Below are positions 1 through 8,711 of a stretch of DNA of 64,000 bases, piece by piece. Under the pieces are notes generated by a model. That model did no database searches, was not told where the DNA came from, and worked only from the letters and a program-made list of their open reading frames with translations. Source of the stretch: Chitinophaga sp. (lineage in GTDB: Bacteria > Bacteroidota > Bacteroidia > Chitinophagales > Chitinophagaceae). Position 1 is the first letter of the stretch, and each line of letters opens with the position of its first letter. Position numbers and translations under genes: made by a program. The stretch is taken from contig NZ_JAFAIX010000004.1 of NCBI RefSeq assembly GCF_019236475.1, positions 124,001-188,000 on the forward strand. The letters are read 5' to 3'.

Positions 1-20
1 CATGGCTTTGCTTTGCAGGC

Positions 21-596
21 ATGAAAAAGATACTAATTATAAACGGCCACCCAGACAATGCAAGTTTCAATGATGCATTAATAGGGGCATACCTTGGAGG
101 CCTTGCCGATTCCTTTCAGATATCTTCCATTATCATTAGAGAACTGCAGTTCAATCCCAATCTGCAATACGGTTACCGCAAAAGAACGGAACTTGAACCG
201 GATCTGGTGACTGCCATCGAAAAGATAAAGGTGGCTGATCATATCGTCTGGGTATTCCCTATATGGTGGTATGGCTCTCCGGCGATGATGAAAGGCTTTA
301 TTGACCGTACCTTCCTTCCCGGGATAACTTTTGAACCCATCCCTGGATCATCAATGATCCGCAAACTGCTCCGTAGGAAAACAGCACATATCATCGCTAC
401 TGCCGATACCCCCAGATAGTACGACATATTGTTTATGCGGAGTCCCGCACTCAATCAGTCTAAACGCGGTACCCTGGAATTATGCGGTATTAAAGTGATA
501 AAAGTCTCATACATTGCTTCCATGAAGGGTTCCAGCCCGGTATTCAGAGAAAAATGGCTGGGCCGCATTAGCCGAATAGCCGGTAGCTTTAGATAA
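21..596 (+). pseudogene. NAD(P)H-dependent flavodoxin-fold oxidoreductase, broken by an in-frame TAG
   Basis: The first 132 codons encode an NQO1/KefF-type flavodoxin-like oxidoreductase (Flavodoxin_2 family), an FMN-dependent quinone or azo reductase type. Visible marks are the N-terminal phosphate-loop segment ILIINGHPDNASFN, the central WVFPIWWYGSPAMMKGFID block and the ATADTP motif. A TAG at 417-419 follows ADTPR where the family usually has Trp (TGG), so one G-to-A change explains it. The same frame then stays open for 58 more codons (YDILFMRSP... to GRISRIAGSFR) and stops at TAA 594-596. Restored length is about 191 residues, normal for the family. The split product would lack the C-terminal helix and strand. 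I infer a recent nonsense mutation or a sequencing error. What lies upstream is outside the window. Confidence 0.85.
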
Positions 597-810
597 TAAA
601 TACAGGGAAGACATCGCTCCTAAAAATACCTTTCCCCTAAGAATATTTTTTGCAATGTGGCAATGCATTTGTAAATTGGTATTCCCAATGTGTGGTATCC
701 GCCGTTGGAGTATAGACTGGTCCATTGTCCTACCTATGGAAGTCACTGCTGTGAAAAGAATGCGTTATTGAATTTACCATTTTCCTACGTGAACCCTCAA
801 AATCACATTC

Positions 811-1785
811 ATGGCAAGCATTCATAATTTGGTTACTGATGAGCTTATTGTTCCCACCCCATTATTTACTGTGGGCAGAAATCCGGTCATGGTAAACCTT
901 TACCTGCCTTTTAATGATGTTTCTCAGGCACATGCTACTATTTTTTGGTCTAAAGATGGCTGGTACTTGCGTGATTACAGTCGCAACGGTACTTTAATAG
1001 ACGGACAGCATGTGTGGAACCGTACAGTGAAACTATTCAAACAACACATCATCCAATTCGGTGCTGATGCGCAAACGAGGTGGAAAGTAACCGACCTCGA
1101 GCCACCATTTCCTTTCCTTAAATCAGTTCACCGGAAAAATCAAATCATCCGGTTATCGTTTGCCACGGCGCTGCCTGATAGGGGACAGCACGATGCAACT
1201 ATTTATTTTTTACCAGAAAAGGGGTGGGTATATGAAAGAGGGGGAAGTGTAAATACCCTTATGGATGGTACCACGATACAGTATGCCGACGATGAATGGG
1301 AATTTGTAGCCATTGATGAATTGGAAGATACGATTGTCCAGCATTCAGTAAAAGATACAGCGGTATTTAATTTTCACCTGAGTTTGAACGAAGAGCATAT
1401 CCGCCTAGAGCTTGCATTGAACGAATATACTTCCCTGGATTTAGGCAGCCGCTCTCATAATTACTTGCTGCTTTCATTGGCCCGGAAAAGATATGAGGAC
1501 CGTCTATTGTCTTTGGCAAACGCAGATCAGGGCTGGTGTTTAATAGATGAGGTGATAGCAGACGTGTCAAGGGAATTGCGAAAAGAAGTAGACGTTTATT
1601 TCCTCAATCTCCAGATTTTCCGTTTACGTAAGCAACTATGTGAGATCCCCGATGTCGGTTATCTCTTTAATAACATCATAGAAAGAAGGCCGGGAGAAAT
1701 CCGCCTTGGCCATCCTTATTTCACCATCCAAAAGGGTGATCAGATAGAAGCAGACGTACAACCTTTCAGAAACCAGAAGGTATGA
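811..1785 (+). CDS. FHA-domain protein, probable partner of the adjacent kinase
   Basis: The protein has 324 residues. An FHA phosphothreonine-binding domain occupies about residues 5-95, with the conserved pieces visible: G22-R23, S38 and H41 in VSQAHATIFW, and N59-G60-T61. Residues about 110-185 look like a second, degenerate beta-rich FHA-like segment without the full motif. The last 120 residues are helical and end in a wing-like strand segment (NNIIERRPGEIRLG) resembling the winged-helix effector domain of response regulators. There is no signal peptide or membrane helix, so it is cytoplasmic. Its stop codon overlaps the start of the kinase gene by four bases, implying translational coupling. 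Inference: it binds a phosphorylated site on the kinase or its substrate and may act on DNA. The FHA call is firm; the winged-helix call is tentative. Confidence 0.8.
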   Translation: MASIHNLVTDELIVPTPLFTVGRNPVMVNLYLPFNDVSQAHATIFWSKDGWYLRDYSRNGTLIDGQHVWNRTVKLFKQHIIQFGADAQTRWKVTDLEPPFPFLKSVHRKNQIIRLSFATALPDRGQHDATIYFLPEKGWVYERGGSVNTLMDGTTIQYADDEWEFVAIDELEDTIVQHSVKDTAVFNFHLSLNEEHIRLELALNEYTSLDLGSRSHNYLLLSLARKRYEDRLLSLANADQGWCLIDEVIADVSRELRKEVDVYFLNLQIFRLRKQLCEIPDVGYLFNNIIERRPGEIRLGHPYFTIQKGDQIEADVQPFRNQKV

Positions 1786-2720
1786 AAAACTATTGCTGTT
1801 CTGCTGCTACATTCCCTTTGGTAGAAAACTATCACTTACTGGAATGTACAGGAGAAGGAGCCACCTGTCATGTATATAAAGCTAGACAGCAGCATACGGG
1901 GCAATTGGTGGCCTTAAAGGTACTTAAACGATCTTTGCTCCATTCACAGCAGTTAAGTCCCTTTGAACGCGAAGCGAAGGTATGTAGGGGGATCAGTCAT
2001 CCATATATTGTTAAGTTGTTAGATAAAGGGCTTACCACCGATGGAATTCCCTTTGTTGCATTTGAATTCCTGGAAGGGCACACACTAAAGCAGCAACTGT
2101 TGCGAAACGGGGCGCTTTCGATTCACGATACGCGCGTATTCATGGGCCAGTTGCTCGACGCATTGTGTTGTGCACATACAAATGGAATCGCCCATCGCGA
2201 TTTGAAGCCGGAGAATATTATTATCCTTCGTAGAGACGTCTTCCCACATATAAAGATTCTTGATTTTGGTATTAGTGCCTTTGTACAGGATGTGATGCAG
2301 CATGCTGATACAATGGGAACGCCCGCTTATTGTGCCCCTGAACAATTGCGAGGAGAGCCCCCATCAACAAAGGCGGACCTGTATGCCTGGGGACTGATCC
2401 TTATCGAATGCCTAACTGGATACCCAGCCGTATGTGGCAACAGTATCGCCGATATTTACGACCAACAACTAAGCCCCGAAGTGATTGGCATACCCGCTTT
2501 TCTAAAAGATCATCCCTTATATGAATTGCTTAACACCGTACTTGTAAAGCAGGTTACAGAGCGTATAGGAGATGCCCATACCTTGTTTAGACGATTCCGG
2601 GAACTGGATTTCTCCATCCCGCTCAAACCTGTAACTGCTGACTACCGCGACCTTACCTCCCCGGTAACCCTGGATAACGCCCTTGCGCGGATGTATGAAA
2701 AAAAGGATCTGCCACACTGA
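1782..2720 (+). CDS. Soluble Hanks-type serine/threonine protein kinase
   Basis: This 312-residue PknB-like kinase has all catalytic elements: glycine loop GEGATCHVY (24-32), lysine K46 in VALKVLK, HRDLKPEN with catalytic D140, DFG at 161-163, and the APE motif at 185-187. The kinase domain spans about residues 17-275. Only about 35 residues follow it, with no transmembrane helix or extracellular PASTA/WD40 sensor, so it is a cytoplasmic kinase rather than a receptor. It overlaps the FHA gene (ATGA), a pairing typical of kinase/FHA modules. The substrate is unknown. The two beta-rich proteins downstream on the same strand are candidate partners by position only. The frame after the stop stays open for about 49 codons, but no homology is recognisable there. 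Confidence 0.93.
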   Translation: MKNYCCSAATFPLVENYHLLECTGEGATCHVYKARQQHTGQLVALKVLKRSLLHSQQLSPFEREAKVCRGISHPYIVKLLDKGLTTDGIPFVAFEFLEGHTLKQQLLRNGALSIHDTRVFMGQLLDALCCAHTNGIAHRDLKPENIIILRRDVFPHIKILDFGISAFVQDVMQHADTMGTPAYCAPEQLRGEPPSTKADLYAWGLILIECLTGYPAVCGNSIADIYDQQLSPEVIGIPAFLKDHPLYELLNTVLVKQVTERIGDAHTLFRRFRELDFSIPLKPVTADYRDLTSPVTLDNALARMYEKKDLPH

Positions 2721-3041
2721 AATCCATACAGTCCCTTTCGGCTGACTTTGCACTTTTTCTGGCGAGGAGCTGCGGAAGCTCATTTTCGAAATGATATAAC
2801 GTGGTCGGATATACGATTTTACACAATAAGCAACTGCCGGACTTGTTCCAGATAGGTGCAAGCGGGAGCATGTTATCTACTTGAAATATTATAAAAACAA
2901 TAATGAAATATGATGAAATAGGAAACTGATATCTGCCTACGTAGATTTGAATGGTCAGTCAAATAGAACTCCTGGCTGCGAAGAGGCGGATACCGAAAAG
3001 CCTAAAAAAGAGTAGGTGCTTATTTACTAAACTATGAAACT
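2721..3041. other. Intergenic region of 321 bp, no recognised gene
   Basis: This gap lies between the kinase stop and the first beta-rich protein. The kinase frame reads on past its TGA for about 49 codons without recognisable similarity, and short minus-strand frames overlap it without plausible features. The part after about 2880 is AT-rich and would hold the promoter of the gene at 3042. I see no hairpin terminator and no repeat. Confidence 0.5.
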
Positions 3042-3719
3042 ATGGCAGACTATGCATTAAATGTTAGTTTTACTAACGATCAGTTACAAGTATTGTATGC
3101 TACTGGTACCAATGTGGTGGTAGCAAAACCTTCCGGATCAGGAACTCCTAATGTTGCCTGGCAGGTATATAAACCATTACAGGCTAACCAGCTTACCTGG
3201 GATGAGCAATATGGTATTTATGCGTCTACTTCATCTATTACCAATGGCGCTACGCTTTCACAAATGTCAGCTACAGGGCCTAACGCTTCGATGAACAAGT
3301 TGTATACCCTCCAGGATTCAGGCGTTATCACTGGTCCTGCTAACGGTGGTCAGGCAAGTTCATTTGCCCTCCAGAACCTGTACAGTGCCGTACCTTACAT
3401 GACGGTAGGTTTATTCCAGGCTGCTACTGTAAACGGTACACCTATTTCCGGTAATGCTGTTTCCGCAGTTCCTGTATTGCTGGCTAGTACAGCGGTGATG
3501 ACTCCATACACTACCGTATATATCTGGCTGCAGTCACAGGTAAAAAGTAACTCAGTTGTAACTACTGTGACTTCTCCAATGACTGCCCTGAAATTTGGTG
3601 GCGGCGTTAATACAATTTCTGTTGCCTATGACAGCAATTCCGGTACTTTCCTGCCTACTGGAACCCTGGCTGTTACTGCAGAACCTCTCGAAATCTCCTA
3701 CTTGGAAGCAGCCCTTTAA
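3042..3719 (+). CDS. Leaderless beta-rich protein of unknown family
   Basis: The protein has 225 residues, begins MADYALNVSF and has no signal peptide, lipobox or transmembrane helix. It is rich in Thr, Ser, Val, Ala and Gly with very few charged residues. Alternating hydrophobic and polar stretches (TTVYIWLQSQVKSN, SVVTTVTSPMTALKFGGG) suggest an all-beta fold. I do not recognise a domain. It sits 321 bp after the kinase and is followed by a terminator-like hairpin, so it is probably transcribed alone. The low charge and Thr/Asn/Gly content are seen in lectin-like and pore-forming proteins, but nothing here proves that. An 8-base-offset ATG at 3034 is out of frame, so 3042 is the start. Confidence 0.75.
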   Translation: MADYALNVSFTNDQLQVLYATGTNVVVAKPSGSGTPNVAWQVYKPLQANQLTWDEQYGIYASTSSITNGATLSQMSATGPNASMNKLYTLQDSGVITGPANGGQASSFALQNLYSAVPYMTVGLFQAATVNGTPISGNAVSAVPVLLASTAVMTPYTTVYIWLQSQVKSNSVVTTVTSPMTALKFGGGVNTISVAYDSNSGTFLPTGTLAVTAEPLEISYLEAAL

Positions 3720-3728
3720 GCATATAAC

Positions 3729-3758
3729 GGAAGGAGGCCGAAACGGTCTCCTTCTTTC
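3729..3758 (+). terminator. Terminator-like hairpin after the beta-rich protein
   Basis: A 7-bp arm GAAGGAG (3730-3736) pairs with CTCCTTC (3748-3754). An inner CCG/CGG pair closes an AAA loop, with a G-T wobble between the two stem parts. A short T-rich run follows. It lies 10 bases after the stop codon of the gene ending at 3719. Confidence 0.65.
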
Positions 3759-3860
3759 ATCATTTATTCCTATAAACAATAGCTTTATATCATGCTGCAG
3801 CGAAACCGTGTATGAGTTACGAACTGTTTATGATTAAGTGGGTCTGAAAAAATTATTCTT

Positions 3861-4409
3861 ATGTGGAAGTATACCCTTCGTTGGGTTAATGGTTCCGACT
3901 CAGAGCAGTATTGGAATGTTAACCAATACGATCAATTCACGCTGCAGTCTGGCTATATGGTCAGTGCGGATGTAACGCTTTACGGCAATTGCACCTTTGG
4001 CGTTACTGTTGGCACTGATAATGCTTTCACAAGTGCTATGCTGGCTTTCTCGGCTGCCACTACTTCTTTTTCACTCAATAGTAACCCATTGTATGAATGG
4101 CGTTTCAACCAGGCCGGCACAACGATCACTATCAAGTGCTACTTAGAGGCTTCGTTTAACACCAGTCGATCTCCAGACTACCAAGTATCTGCATACTTAC
4201 AAGACGAGACTGCTAATAACGGGAAGTATCCCGCTTATCAATGCTACCAGGATAGTATCGGTACCGTTTATTCCAGCAGTTATAAAGTAAATGATCATTC
4301 CGAAGGCGCAGCCTGGATCAAGGCATGCCTGCTCGCCCATGAAGGCACCCTTTTTAATGGCCGCCCATGGCTTAGCCAAACGCAGGAAGGTACCATATGG
4401 CCAGATTAA
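3861..4409 (+). CDS. Second leaderless, aromatic-rich beta protein of unknown family
   Basis: The protein has 182 residues (MWKYTLRWVNGSDSEQYW...). There is no signal peptide or membrane segment. It is rich in Trp, Tyr, Phe, Ser, Thr and Asn, with strand-like alternation through residues 1-120 and three cysteines in the second half. I recognise no family. It follows the preceding beta-rich gene by 141 bases beyond a hairpin and ends 25 bases before the convergent methyltransferase. Size, composition and lack of a leader suggest a compact cytoplasmic beta-sandwich protein, perhaps a carbohydrate- or lipid-binding type; that is a guess. Confidence 0.7.
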   Translation: MWKYTLRWVNGSDSEQYWNVNQYDQFTLQSGYMVSADVTLYGNCTFGVTVGTDNAFTSAMLAFSAATTSFSLNSNPLYEWRFNQAGTTITIKCYLEASFNTSRSPDYQVSAYLQDETANNGKYPAYQCYQDSIGTVYSSSYKVNDHSEGAAWIKACLLAHEGTLFNGRPWLSQTQEGTIWPD

Positions 4410-4434
4410 TACCAATCTGAACACGCATAGCTCA

Positions 4435-5070
4435 TCACACGGGCTTACTACCTACAAACTGCATTACAAGCCCGAGACCATTATGATAAATTCCTTCCTC
4501 CTGCTTTACTTCCACTTCTTCCAGTAAGTGAACCTTGTAATGACCGAAGATTTGCATTAACTCCTCCGTGGAGTACAGGTCGTCCACATTCTTAGGGCCG
4601 CCAGCAGTAGGATTTTGTTGTTGAAATTTTATGTGTTGTTTGCTGTATGCTTCGAAGATTACGTATCCACCTGGCTTCAAGTAATGATCTACTTGCTGGA
4701 GTAAATGGAATTTTTGTGCTGCTGGAAAATGCGCGAAAATGAGTCCTGCGGCATCGAATGATGATTCCGGAAAATGGAGCGTACCGAAGTCGCCGACCAA
4801 GTATTCCAAAGTAACACCTCTTTCCGCGGCCAATTGCAGGGCTTTACTGCGCCCTTCTTGGCTAAGATCGCAAGCAGTCACTTTCCAGCCATTTTGGGCG
4901 GCATAGACGCCATTACGGCCTTCGCCATCGGCGGGCATTAGAATAGATCCTACCGGAAGCTTGTCTAACTGTAATTTGAAGAATTCATTAGGCTCCTTAC
5001 CATAAACGAATTCCTGTTTCGAGTAGCGTTCATCCCACATTTCTTTCATAGTAGATAGTGTTTTATACAA
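4435..5070 (-). CDS. Class I SAM-dependent methyltransferase (TehB-like)
   Basis: This 211-residue methyltransferase has a Rossmann fold. The opening MWDERYSKQEFVYGKEPNEF and the SAM-binding motif I variant ADGEGRNGVYAAQNGWKVTACD are typical of the TehB/thiopurine-like small-molecule branch. Later motifs are VGDFGTLHFPESSFDAAGLIF and the post-motif LKPGGYVIFEAY. The first Met gives a seven-residue extension; the family usually starts near MKEMWDERY, so 5049 is an alternative start. The substrate cannot be read from the sequence. It lies 53 bases downstream of the AraC gene on the same strand and may be co-transcribed with it. Confidence 0.88.
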   Translation of the reverse strand: MYKTLSTMKEMWDERYSKQEFVYGKEPNEFFKLQLDKLPVGSILMPADGEGRNGVYAAQNGWKVTACDLSQEGRSKALQLAAERGVTLEYLVGDFGTLHFPESSFDAAGLIFAHFPAAQKFHLLQQVDHYLKPGGYVIFEAYSKQHIKFQQQNPTAGGPKNVDDLYSTEELMQIFGHYKVHLLEEVEVKQEEGIYHNGLGLVMQFVGSKPV

Positions 5071-5123
5071 ATTTACTGGATACCTATGGTGGGGAGTAGG
5101 ACAAAAATCAGCATTAATAGGAC

Positions 5124-5981
5124 TTATCTATGGTTGCTGCGAAAGACTTCAGGAGAGAAGCCTGTATGCTTTTTGAAAAAGCGGATGAAGTAGGAAACGT
5201 CCTCGTAGCCGAGCATGGCAGCGATCTGGTTTACCTGGTTGGAGGTGGCAAGGAGTTGCCTGCGGGCCTCGAGGATAATCATTTCATTAATGAGCGCCGA
5301 GCTGCTCTTACCCAACAGCATTTTGGTGACGGTATTCAGTTGGAAGGGGCTGAGGTGCATTTTTGAGGCATAGAATGCTACCTGCTTATGGACAGACACG
5401 TGTCTCTCGATCAATTCCAGCAATTCATCCAAACGCTCCTGCATATATTCCGGATGTTCTGCTGTTGTTTGCTTGTTATCCTGCCGTAATAACTCTAGGA
5501 AGAAGATATCCATGGCGGATTTTATCGCCTGTTTATAGCGTTCTTGTTTTTCCCTGTATTCGCGGTGAATGATGGCCAGCACCTGGAGGAGTCTTTGGAA
5601 CTGCACCTCTTCCATGGGAAAATAGTTCCTGGTAGCAGCGTGCCGCAAAACTTGCTTGGCGGAGGCTTCAATAGGGGCATAAAAATCCTCGGTAAAATGT
5701 AGCAGGTAACCCCGACTATCTTCCTTCAGGAATAATTGATGTATCTGCCCTGGCCGCATGAAAAATACAGCGTTATCCTTCACGGGATAGGGCACGAAAT
5801 CAATACTATGGCTGCCGGTGGCTTTTTCTAGCACCAATACATAGTAAAAGGAATGCCGGTGCAATTCCTGCAGCATATCCTGTCCCTCCATGAGATCTTC
5901 GAGAGATCGCATGCTGAAACCGCCAGAAAAGCCGGGTTCTTTCGGTGCTTCGATAATATATCGAACCGGAATTTTTTGCAT
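5124..5981 (-). CDS. AraC-family transcriptional regulator
   Basis: The protein has 285 residues. The N-terminal half (about 1-165) is a cupin-like sensing domain with HRHSFYYVLVLEKATGSHSIDFVPY and the FFMRPGQIHQL signature. The C-terminal 100 residues are the double helix-turn-helix, ending in QIAAMLGYEDVSYFIRFFKKHTGFSPEVFR. A short inverted repeat (GCAAGTT/AACTTGC, 5-base spacer, 5988-6006) lies just upstream of its start and could be an autoregulatory operator. The methyltransferase gene follows on the same strand. The ligand is unknown. Confidence 0.92.
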   Translation of the reverse strand: MQKIPVRYIIEAPKEPGFSGGFSMRSLEDLMEGQDMLQELHRHSFYYVLVLEKATGSHSIDFVPYPVKDNAVFFMRPGQIHQLFLKEDSRGYLLHFTEDFYAPIEASAKQVLRHAATRNYFPMEEVQFQRLLQVLAIIHREYREKQERYKQAIKSAMDIFFLELLRQDNKQTTAEHPEYMQERLDELLELIERHVSVHKQVAFYASKMHLSPFQLNTVTKMLLGKSSSALINEMIILEARRQLLATSNQVNQIAAMLGYEDVSYFIRFFKKHTGFSPEVFRSNHR

Positions 5982-6363
5982 TGTCTTGCAAGTTAGGGAA
6001 ACTTGCTTGCAATAATAGTTGAACCCGTATTAGTCAACTACATATACATTCTCCTATCACTGGTAGATGCATTCAGTTCGCTTGAAGACTCGCGTTGATG
6101 GGTCAATGGGGGCAGGGATGCGTAGGTCTGTTTAAAGTTTTGAACGGTAATCATGCTTCGATTTGCGCTTTTTAGGTCATTCAGGTTAATAATCGTGGGC
6201 TACTATGGCCGCTTTATATGGATTAGAGAACAGATTTTAAAGGTTACAAAAAGTTGAAATTTTTTGTAACCTTTTTTTCTCCTTCGTACTCTAATACCTG
6301 TTGAATGGGAATTATTCAACGAATTGACACCCTAATAGACATTGAAATTATCATGTGTGTTAT
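5982..6363. other. Non-coding stretch with an operator-like dyad and a terminator-like hairpin
   Basis: It holds the dyad GCAAGTT-N5-AACTTGC at 5988-6006, next to the AraC start, and a hairpin near its right end. That hairpin pairs 14 bases (6239-6252) with 6261-6274 around an 8-base loop and runs into a T-tract on the plus strand. No open frame with recognisable similarity lies here. Together with the truncated sigma remnant to the right, it looks like a decayed region. Confidence 0.5.
6239..6280 (+). terminator. Intrinsic terminator-like hairpin with T-tract
   Basis: Arms 6239-6252 and 6261-6274 are perfectly complementary (AAAGGTTACAAAAA and its complement) around the loop GTTGAAAT, followed by more T residues. 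No intact plus-strand gene precedes it, so it may have served a gene now lost, or it may be a leader structure. Confidence 0.55.
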
Positions 6364-6737
6364 CAATTGGAAAGTGAAAATGGGGACCAGGAAGATTTCA
6401 ACTATGAAGCAGTCAGATTATTCTGAAACCTAAGAAACACCCTGTGGAAGTATTTAGTACCAAAGAGCCCAGTAATATACTGGAGCAAGCACTTTTAAGT
6501 ATCCCGGAAGATTACCGGGTCGTTTTTATACTGAGGGAAATAGAACAGCTTAGCGTAGCTGACACCAGCAAAGTACTCAATATCTCCCCTGTAAACGTAA
6601 AACTCCGGCAAATCCGGGCCAAAATGATGCTGCATGAACAGCTTTCCCATGACTACAAGAATCAGGTGATTTTCCCTTTCCACCCTACCCGGTGCGATAG
6701 GATCGTTCATCGAGTACTTGATAAATTGGGGATTTAA
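6364..6737 (+). pseudogene. Remnant of an ECF-type sigma factor (region 4 plus C-terminal tail), frameshifted
   Basis: Codons from GTG 6444 to 6737 encode a sigma-70 region 4: LEQALLSIPEDYRVVFILREIEQLSVADTSKVLNIS, then VNVKLRQIRAKMMLHEQL, then a tail with HPTRCDRIVHRVLDKL. This tail is typical of one Bacteroidota sigma-factor group. Region 2 is missing. Just upstream, in a different frame, 6364-6423 reads QLESENGDQEDFNYEAVRLF, which fits the linker of that group and stops at TGA 6424. So the gene appears to be 5'-truncated and carries a frameshift near 6420-6440. The remaining 97-codon frame has no plausible promoter-melting domain and is unlikely to work as a sigma factor. Confidence 0.65.
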
Positions 6738-6763
6738 GAGAGCATATTTAGTCAGGTGCTATG

Positions 6764-7435
6764 CTATTTTATACAGCCATCTACGAGTTCAATGATTCTT
6801 CCAGACTTTTTTGCAAAGTCCTGATCGTGGGTGACAATAATAATGGTGTTGCCTTGTATCATGAGTTCCTGAAAAATTTCGAACACTCTTGCTGTATTGG
6901 AAGAGTCCAGGTTGCCAGTGGGTTCATCCGCCATGATGATACTTGGATTGTTGATTAATGCGCGCGCAATAGCCACGCGTTGTTGTTGTCCGCCGGATAA
7001 TTTTCCTGAGGGTTTAAGTGCAAAATCCTGCATTTCCATTTGTCGTAATCTTTCCATGGCTTGGGCTTCTATTGTTTTAATATCTGACTTTCCCAGTTTC
7101 ATAGCAGGGAGCATTACATTCTGTAATGCCGTGAATTCTGGAAGAAGGTAATGGAATTGGAATACAAACCCGATATGTTCGTTGCGGAAACGAGCCAGTG
7201 CTTTCTCACTCAGCCCTGTAATTTTGGTGTCATGAATAAATATTTCCCCTTCATAATCTGTATCCATAGTGGAAAGTAAGTACAATAGCGTTGATTTTCC
7301 GGAACCAGACTTTCCTATTATCGATACAAATTCACTTCTTTTTATCGATAAGGAAATATCTTTCAACACATGAAATGTGGTTGGTTCAGAAAAGTATTTA
7401 TTTAGTTTCTCCGCTTTCAGAATTTCTTGTTGCAT
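6764..7435 (-). CDS. ABC transporter ATP-binding protein, LolD/MacB type
   Basis: This 223-residue ATPase carries Walker A GKSGSGKST, the Q-loop region, signature LSGGQQQRVAIARA, Walker B IIMADEPTGNLD and the switch histidine in IIIVTHDQ. The pattern GNLDSSNT and the length place it in the LolD/MacB/FtsE group, which powers mechanotransmission transporters rather than classical substrate-channel transporters. It starts one base after the permease gene ends and is the last gene of a three-gene minus-strand operon with the permease and a lipoprotein adaptor. It acts on the cytoplasmic face of the inner membrane. Confidence 0.95.
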   Translation of the reverse strand: MQQEILKAEKLNKYFSEPTTFHVLKDISLSIKRSEFVSIIGKSGSGKSTLLYLLSTMDTDYEGEIFIHDTKITGLSEKALARFRNEHIGFVFQFHYLLPEFTALQNVMLPAMKLGKSDIKTIEAQAMERLRQMEMQDFALKPSGKLSGGQQQRVAIARALINNPSIIMADEPTGNLDSSNTARVFEIFQELMIQGNTIIIVTHDQDFAKKSGRIIELVDGCIK

Positions 7436-7436
7436 A

Positions 7437-8702
7437 TTATTGATTTCCGCGCAAAATCGCTACGGGGTCTATTTTTGATGCTTTGATAGCCGGTGTTACT
7501 CCAGCCAGTAATGTGGTGAGCATTCCAAATAGTGCTCCGAAAAAGTAATATTTGGGTTCAAAAAGCACTGGGAAATACTTAAGGCTGAAAATGTCGCCAC
7601 CAGGAAATGGAACACGGGATACAAGATAGGATAGTAGATACCCTAATATCAATCCCGCTGTGGTTCCGAATACTCCAATAGTTAATGATTGTGACAGGAA
7701 TATCTGGACGATATCTTTACCCGAAAAGCCTTGTGCTTTAAGGATGGCTATATCCTTCATTTTGTTGGTGATTACCATATTCATGATGTTATAGATCCCA
7801 AATCCAGCTACCATTAATAGTGTAAAGCTAACTACAAATGTAAGCACATCCCTGATGGTATCGGAGGCAATCATAGAAGCGTTGGTGGTTTCCCAGTCAT
7901 CGGACTTATATCCATATTTTCTTTCGAGAATTGGCGCAAGGACTTTGGCTTGGGAATTATCCGCAAGTTTTATCCGAATATCCGTAATATAGTCCCGGTT
8001 TTTGCTCAATAGCTGTTGCAATGAAGAAAGGTTTACGTAACATTTAGCGGCATCAATGGCGCCAATTCCAAATTTGAAAGTACCTATTACTCTGAACCGT
8101 CCTTGTGTACCAGAGGGAGCATTCAGCGTTACCAGGTCGCCTGGGACGACATTTAGTTTACTGGCTAGCATATCGCCAAGTATAATTCCATTTTGTGTAT
8201 TAAGCAGGTTTTCCAGTTGTCCACTTTTCATTTTGTCTTTCAGGTGAAAAAGTCGGTTTTCTTCCAGGATATTTACGCCATCTACACTGGCGCCTACCTG
8301 TACAGATCCATAATCAAAAAACAGTGGTGCAGATACGAGAGGGGATATAATTGTAATATTGGGGTCTTTTTTTAGGTCTGCAATGATACCAGGAGCATTT
8401 TTCAGACCCAGGTTTATTTGTTTAGGTCGTAAATGATGTACAATAACCAATTTATGGGAATCCTGTTGATAGAATCGGGCTGTAATCGAAGATGATTGGT
8501 CTGCTTTGAAATCATTGTAGATATGGATATCGGGAGTAGATGATAACATCACCTCATGGAGAAATTGGTTGACTCCTTTCATAAAGCTGATCATCAATAT
8601 AAACATGGCAATGCCAAAAGTGACCCCAAGCATAGCAATAATGGTTTGCCGCTTTCTTGCGAGGAGTTGTACTCTGGATATTTTAAGATTTACCAATAGC
8701 AC
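7437..8702 (-). CDS. ABC transporter permease, MacB/FtsX/LolE type
   Basis: The protein has 421 residues with the MacB layout: one N-terminal membrane helix (about 20-45, IIAMLGVTFGIAMFILMISF), a large periplasmic MacB_PCD-like domain (about 50-280), and three C-terminal helices ending in the conserved AGVTPAIKASKIDPVAILRG tail. The FtsX domain carries the typical NIMNMVITNKMKDIAILKAQGFS segment. It pairs with the LolD-type ATPase and the lipoprotein adaptor in a compact operon. The substrate is not evident: peptides, lipids and lipoproteins are known for this class. Confidence 0.93.
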   Translation of the reverse strand: MLLVNLKISRVQLLARKRQTIIAMLGVTFGIAMFILMISFMKGVNQFLHEVMLSSTPDIHIYNDFKADQSSSITARFYQQDSHKLVIVHHLRPKQINLGLKNAPGIIADLKKDPNITIISPLVSAPLFFDYGSVQVGASVDGVNILEENRLFHLKDKMKSGQLENLLNTQNGIILGDMLASKLNVVPGDLVTLNAPSGTQGRFRVIGTFKFGIGAIDAAKCYVNLSSLQQLLSKNRDYITDIRIKLADNSQAKVLAPILERKYGYKSDDWETTNASMIASDTIRDVLTFVVSFTLLMVAGFGIYNIMNMVITNKMKDIAILKAQGFSGKDIVQIFLSQSLTIGVFGTTAGLILGYLLSYLVSRVPFPGGDIFSLKYFPVLFEPKYYFFGALFGMLTTLLAGVTPAIKASKIDPVAILRGNQ

Positions 8703-8711
8703 TGTGTAATC

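Noticed and set aside
417..419. TAG read as recoded amino acid (stop-codon reassignment or pyrrolysine)
   Set aside because: A single TAG at a position where the family has Trp is better explained by a nonsense mutation. No pyl genes are visible, and other genes here end normally.
507..746. Minus-strand frame of 79 codons near the broken oxidoreductase
   Set aside because: It overlaps the restored oxidoreductase frame and has no similarity I can recognise.
2517..2861. Minus-strand frame across the kinase end and the following gap
   Set aside because: It overlaps the kinase C-terminus and has no recognisable domain; likely chance.
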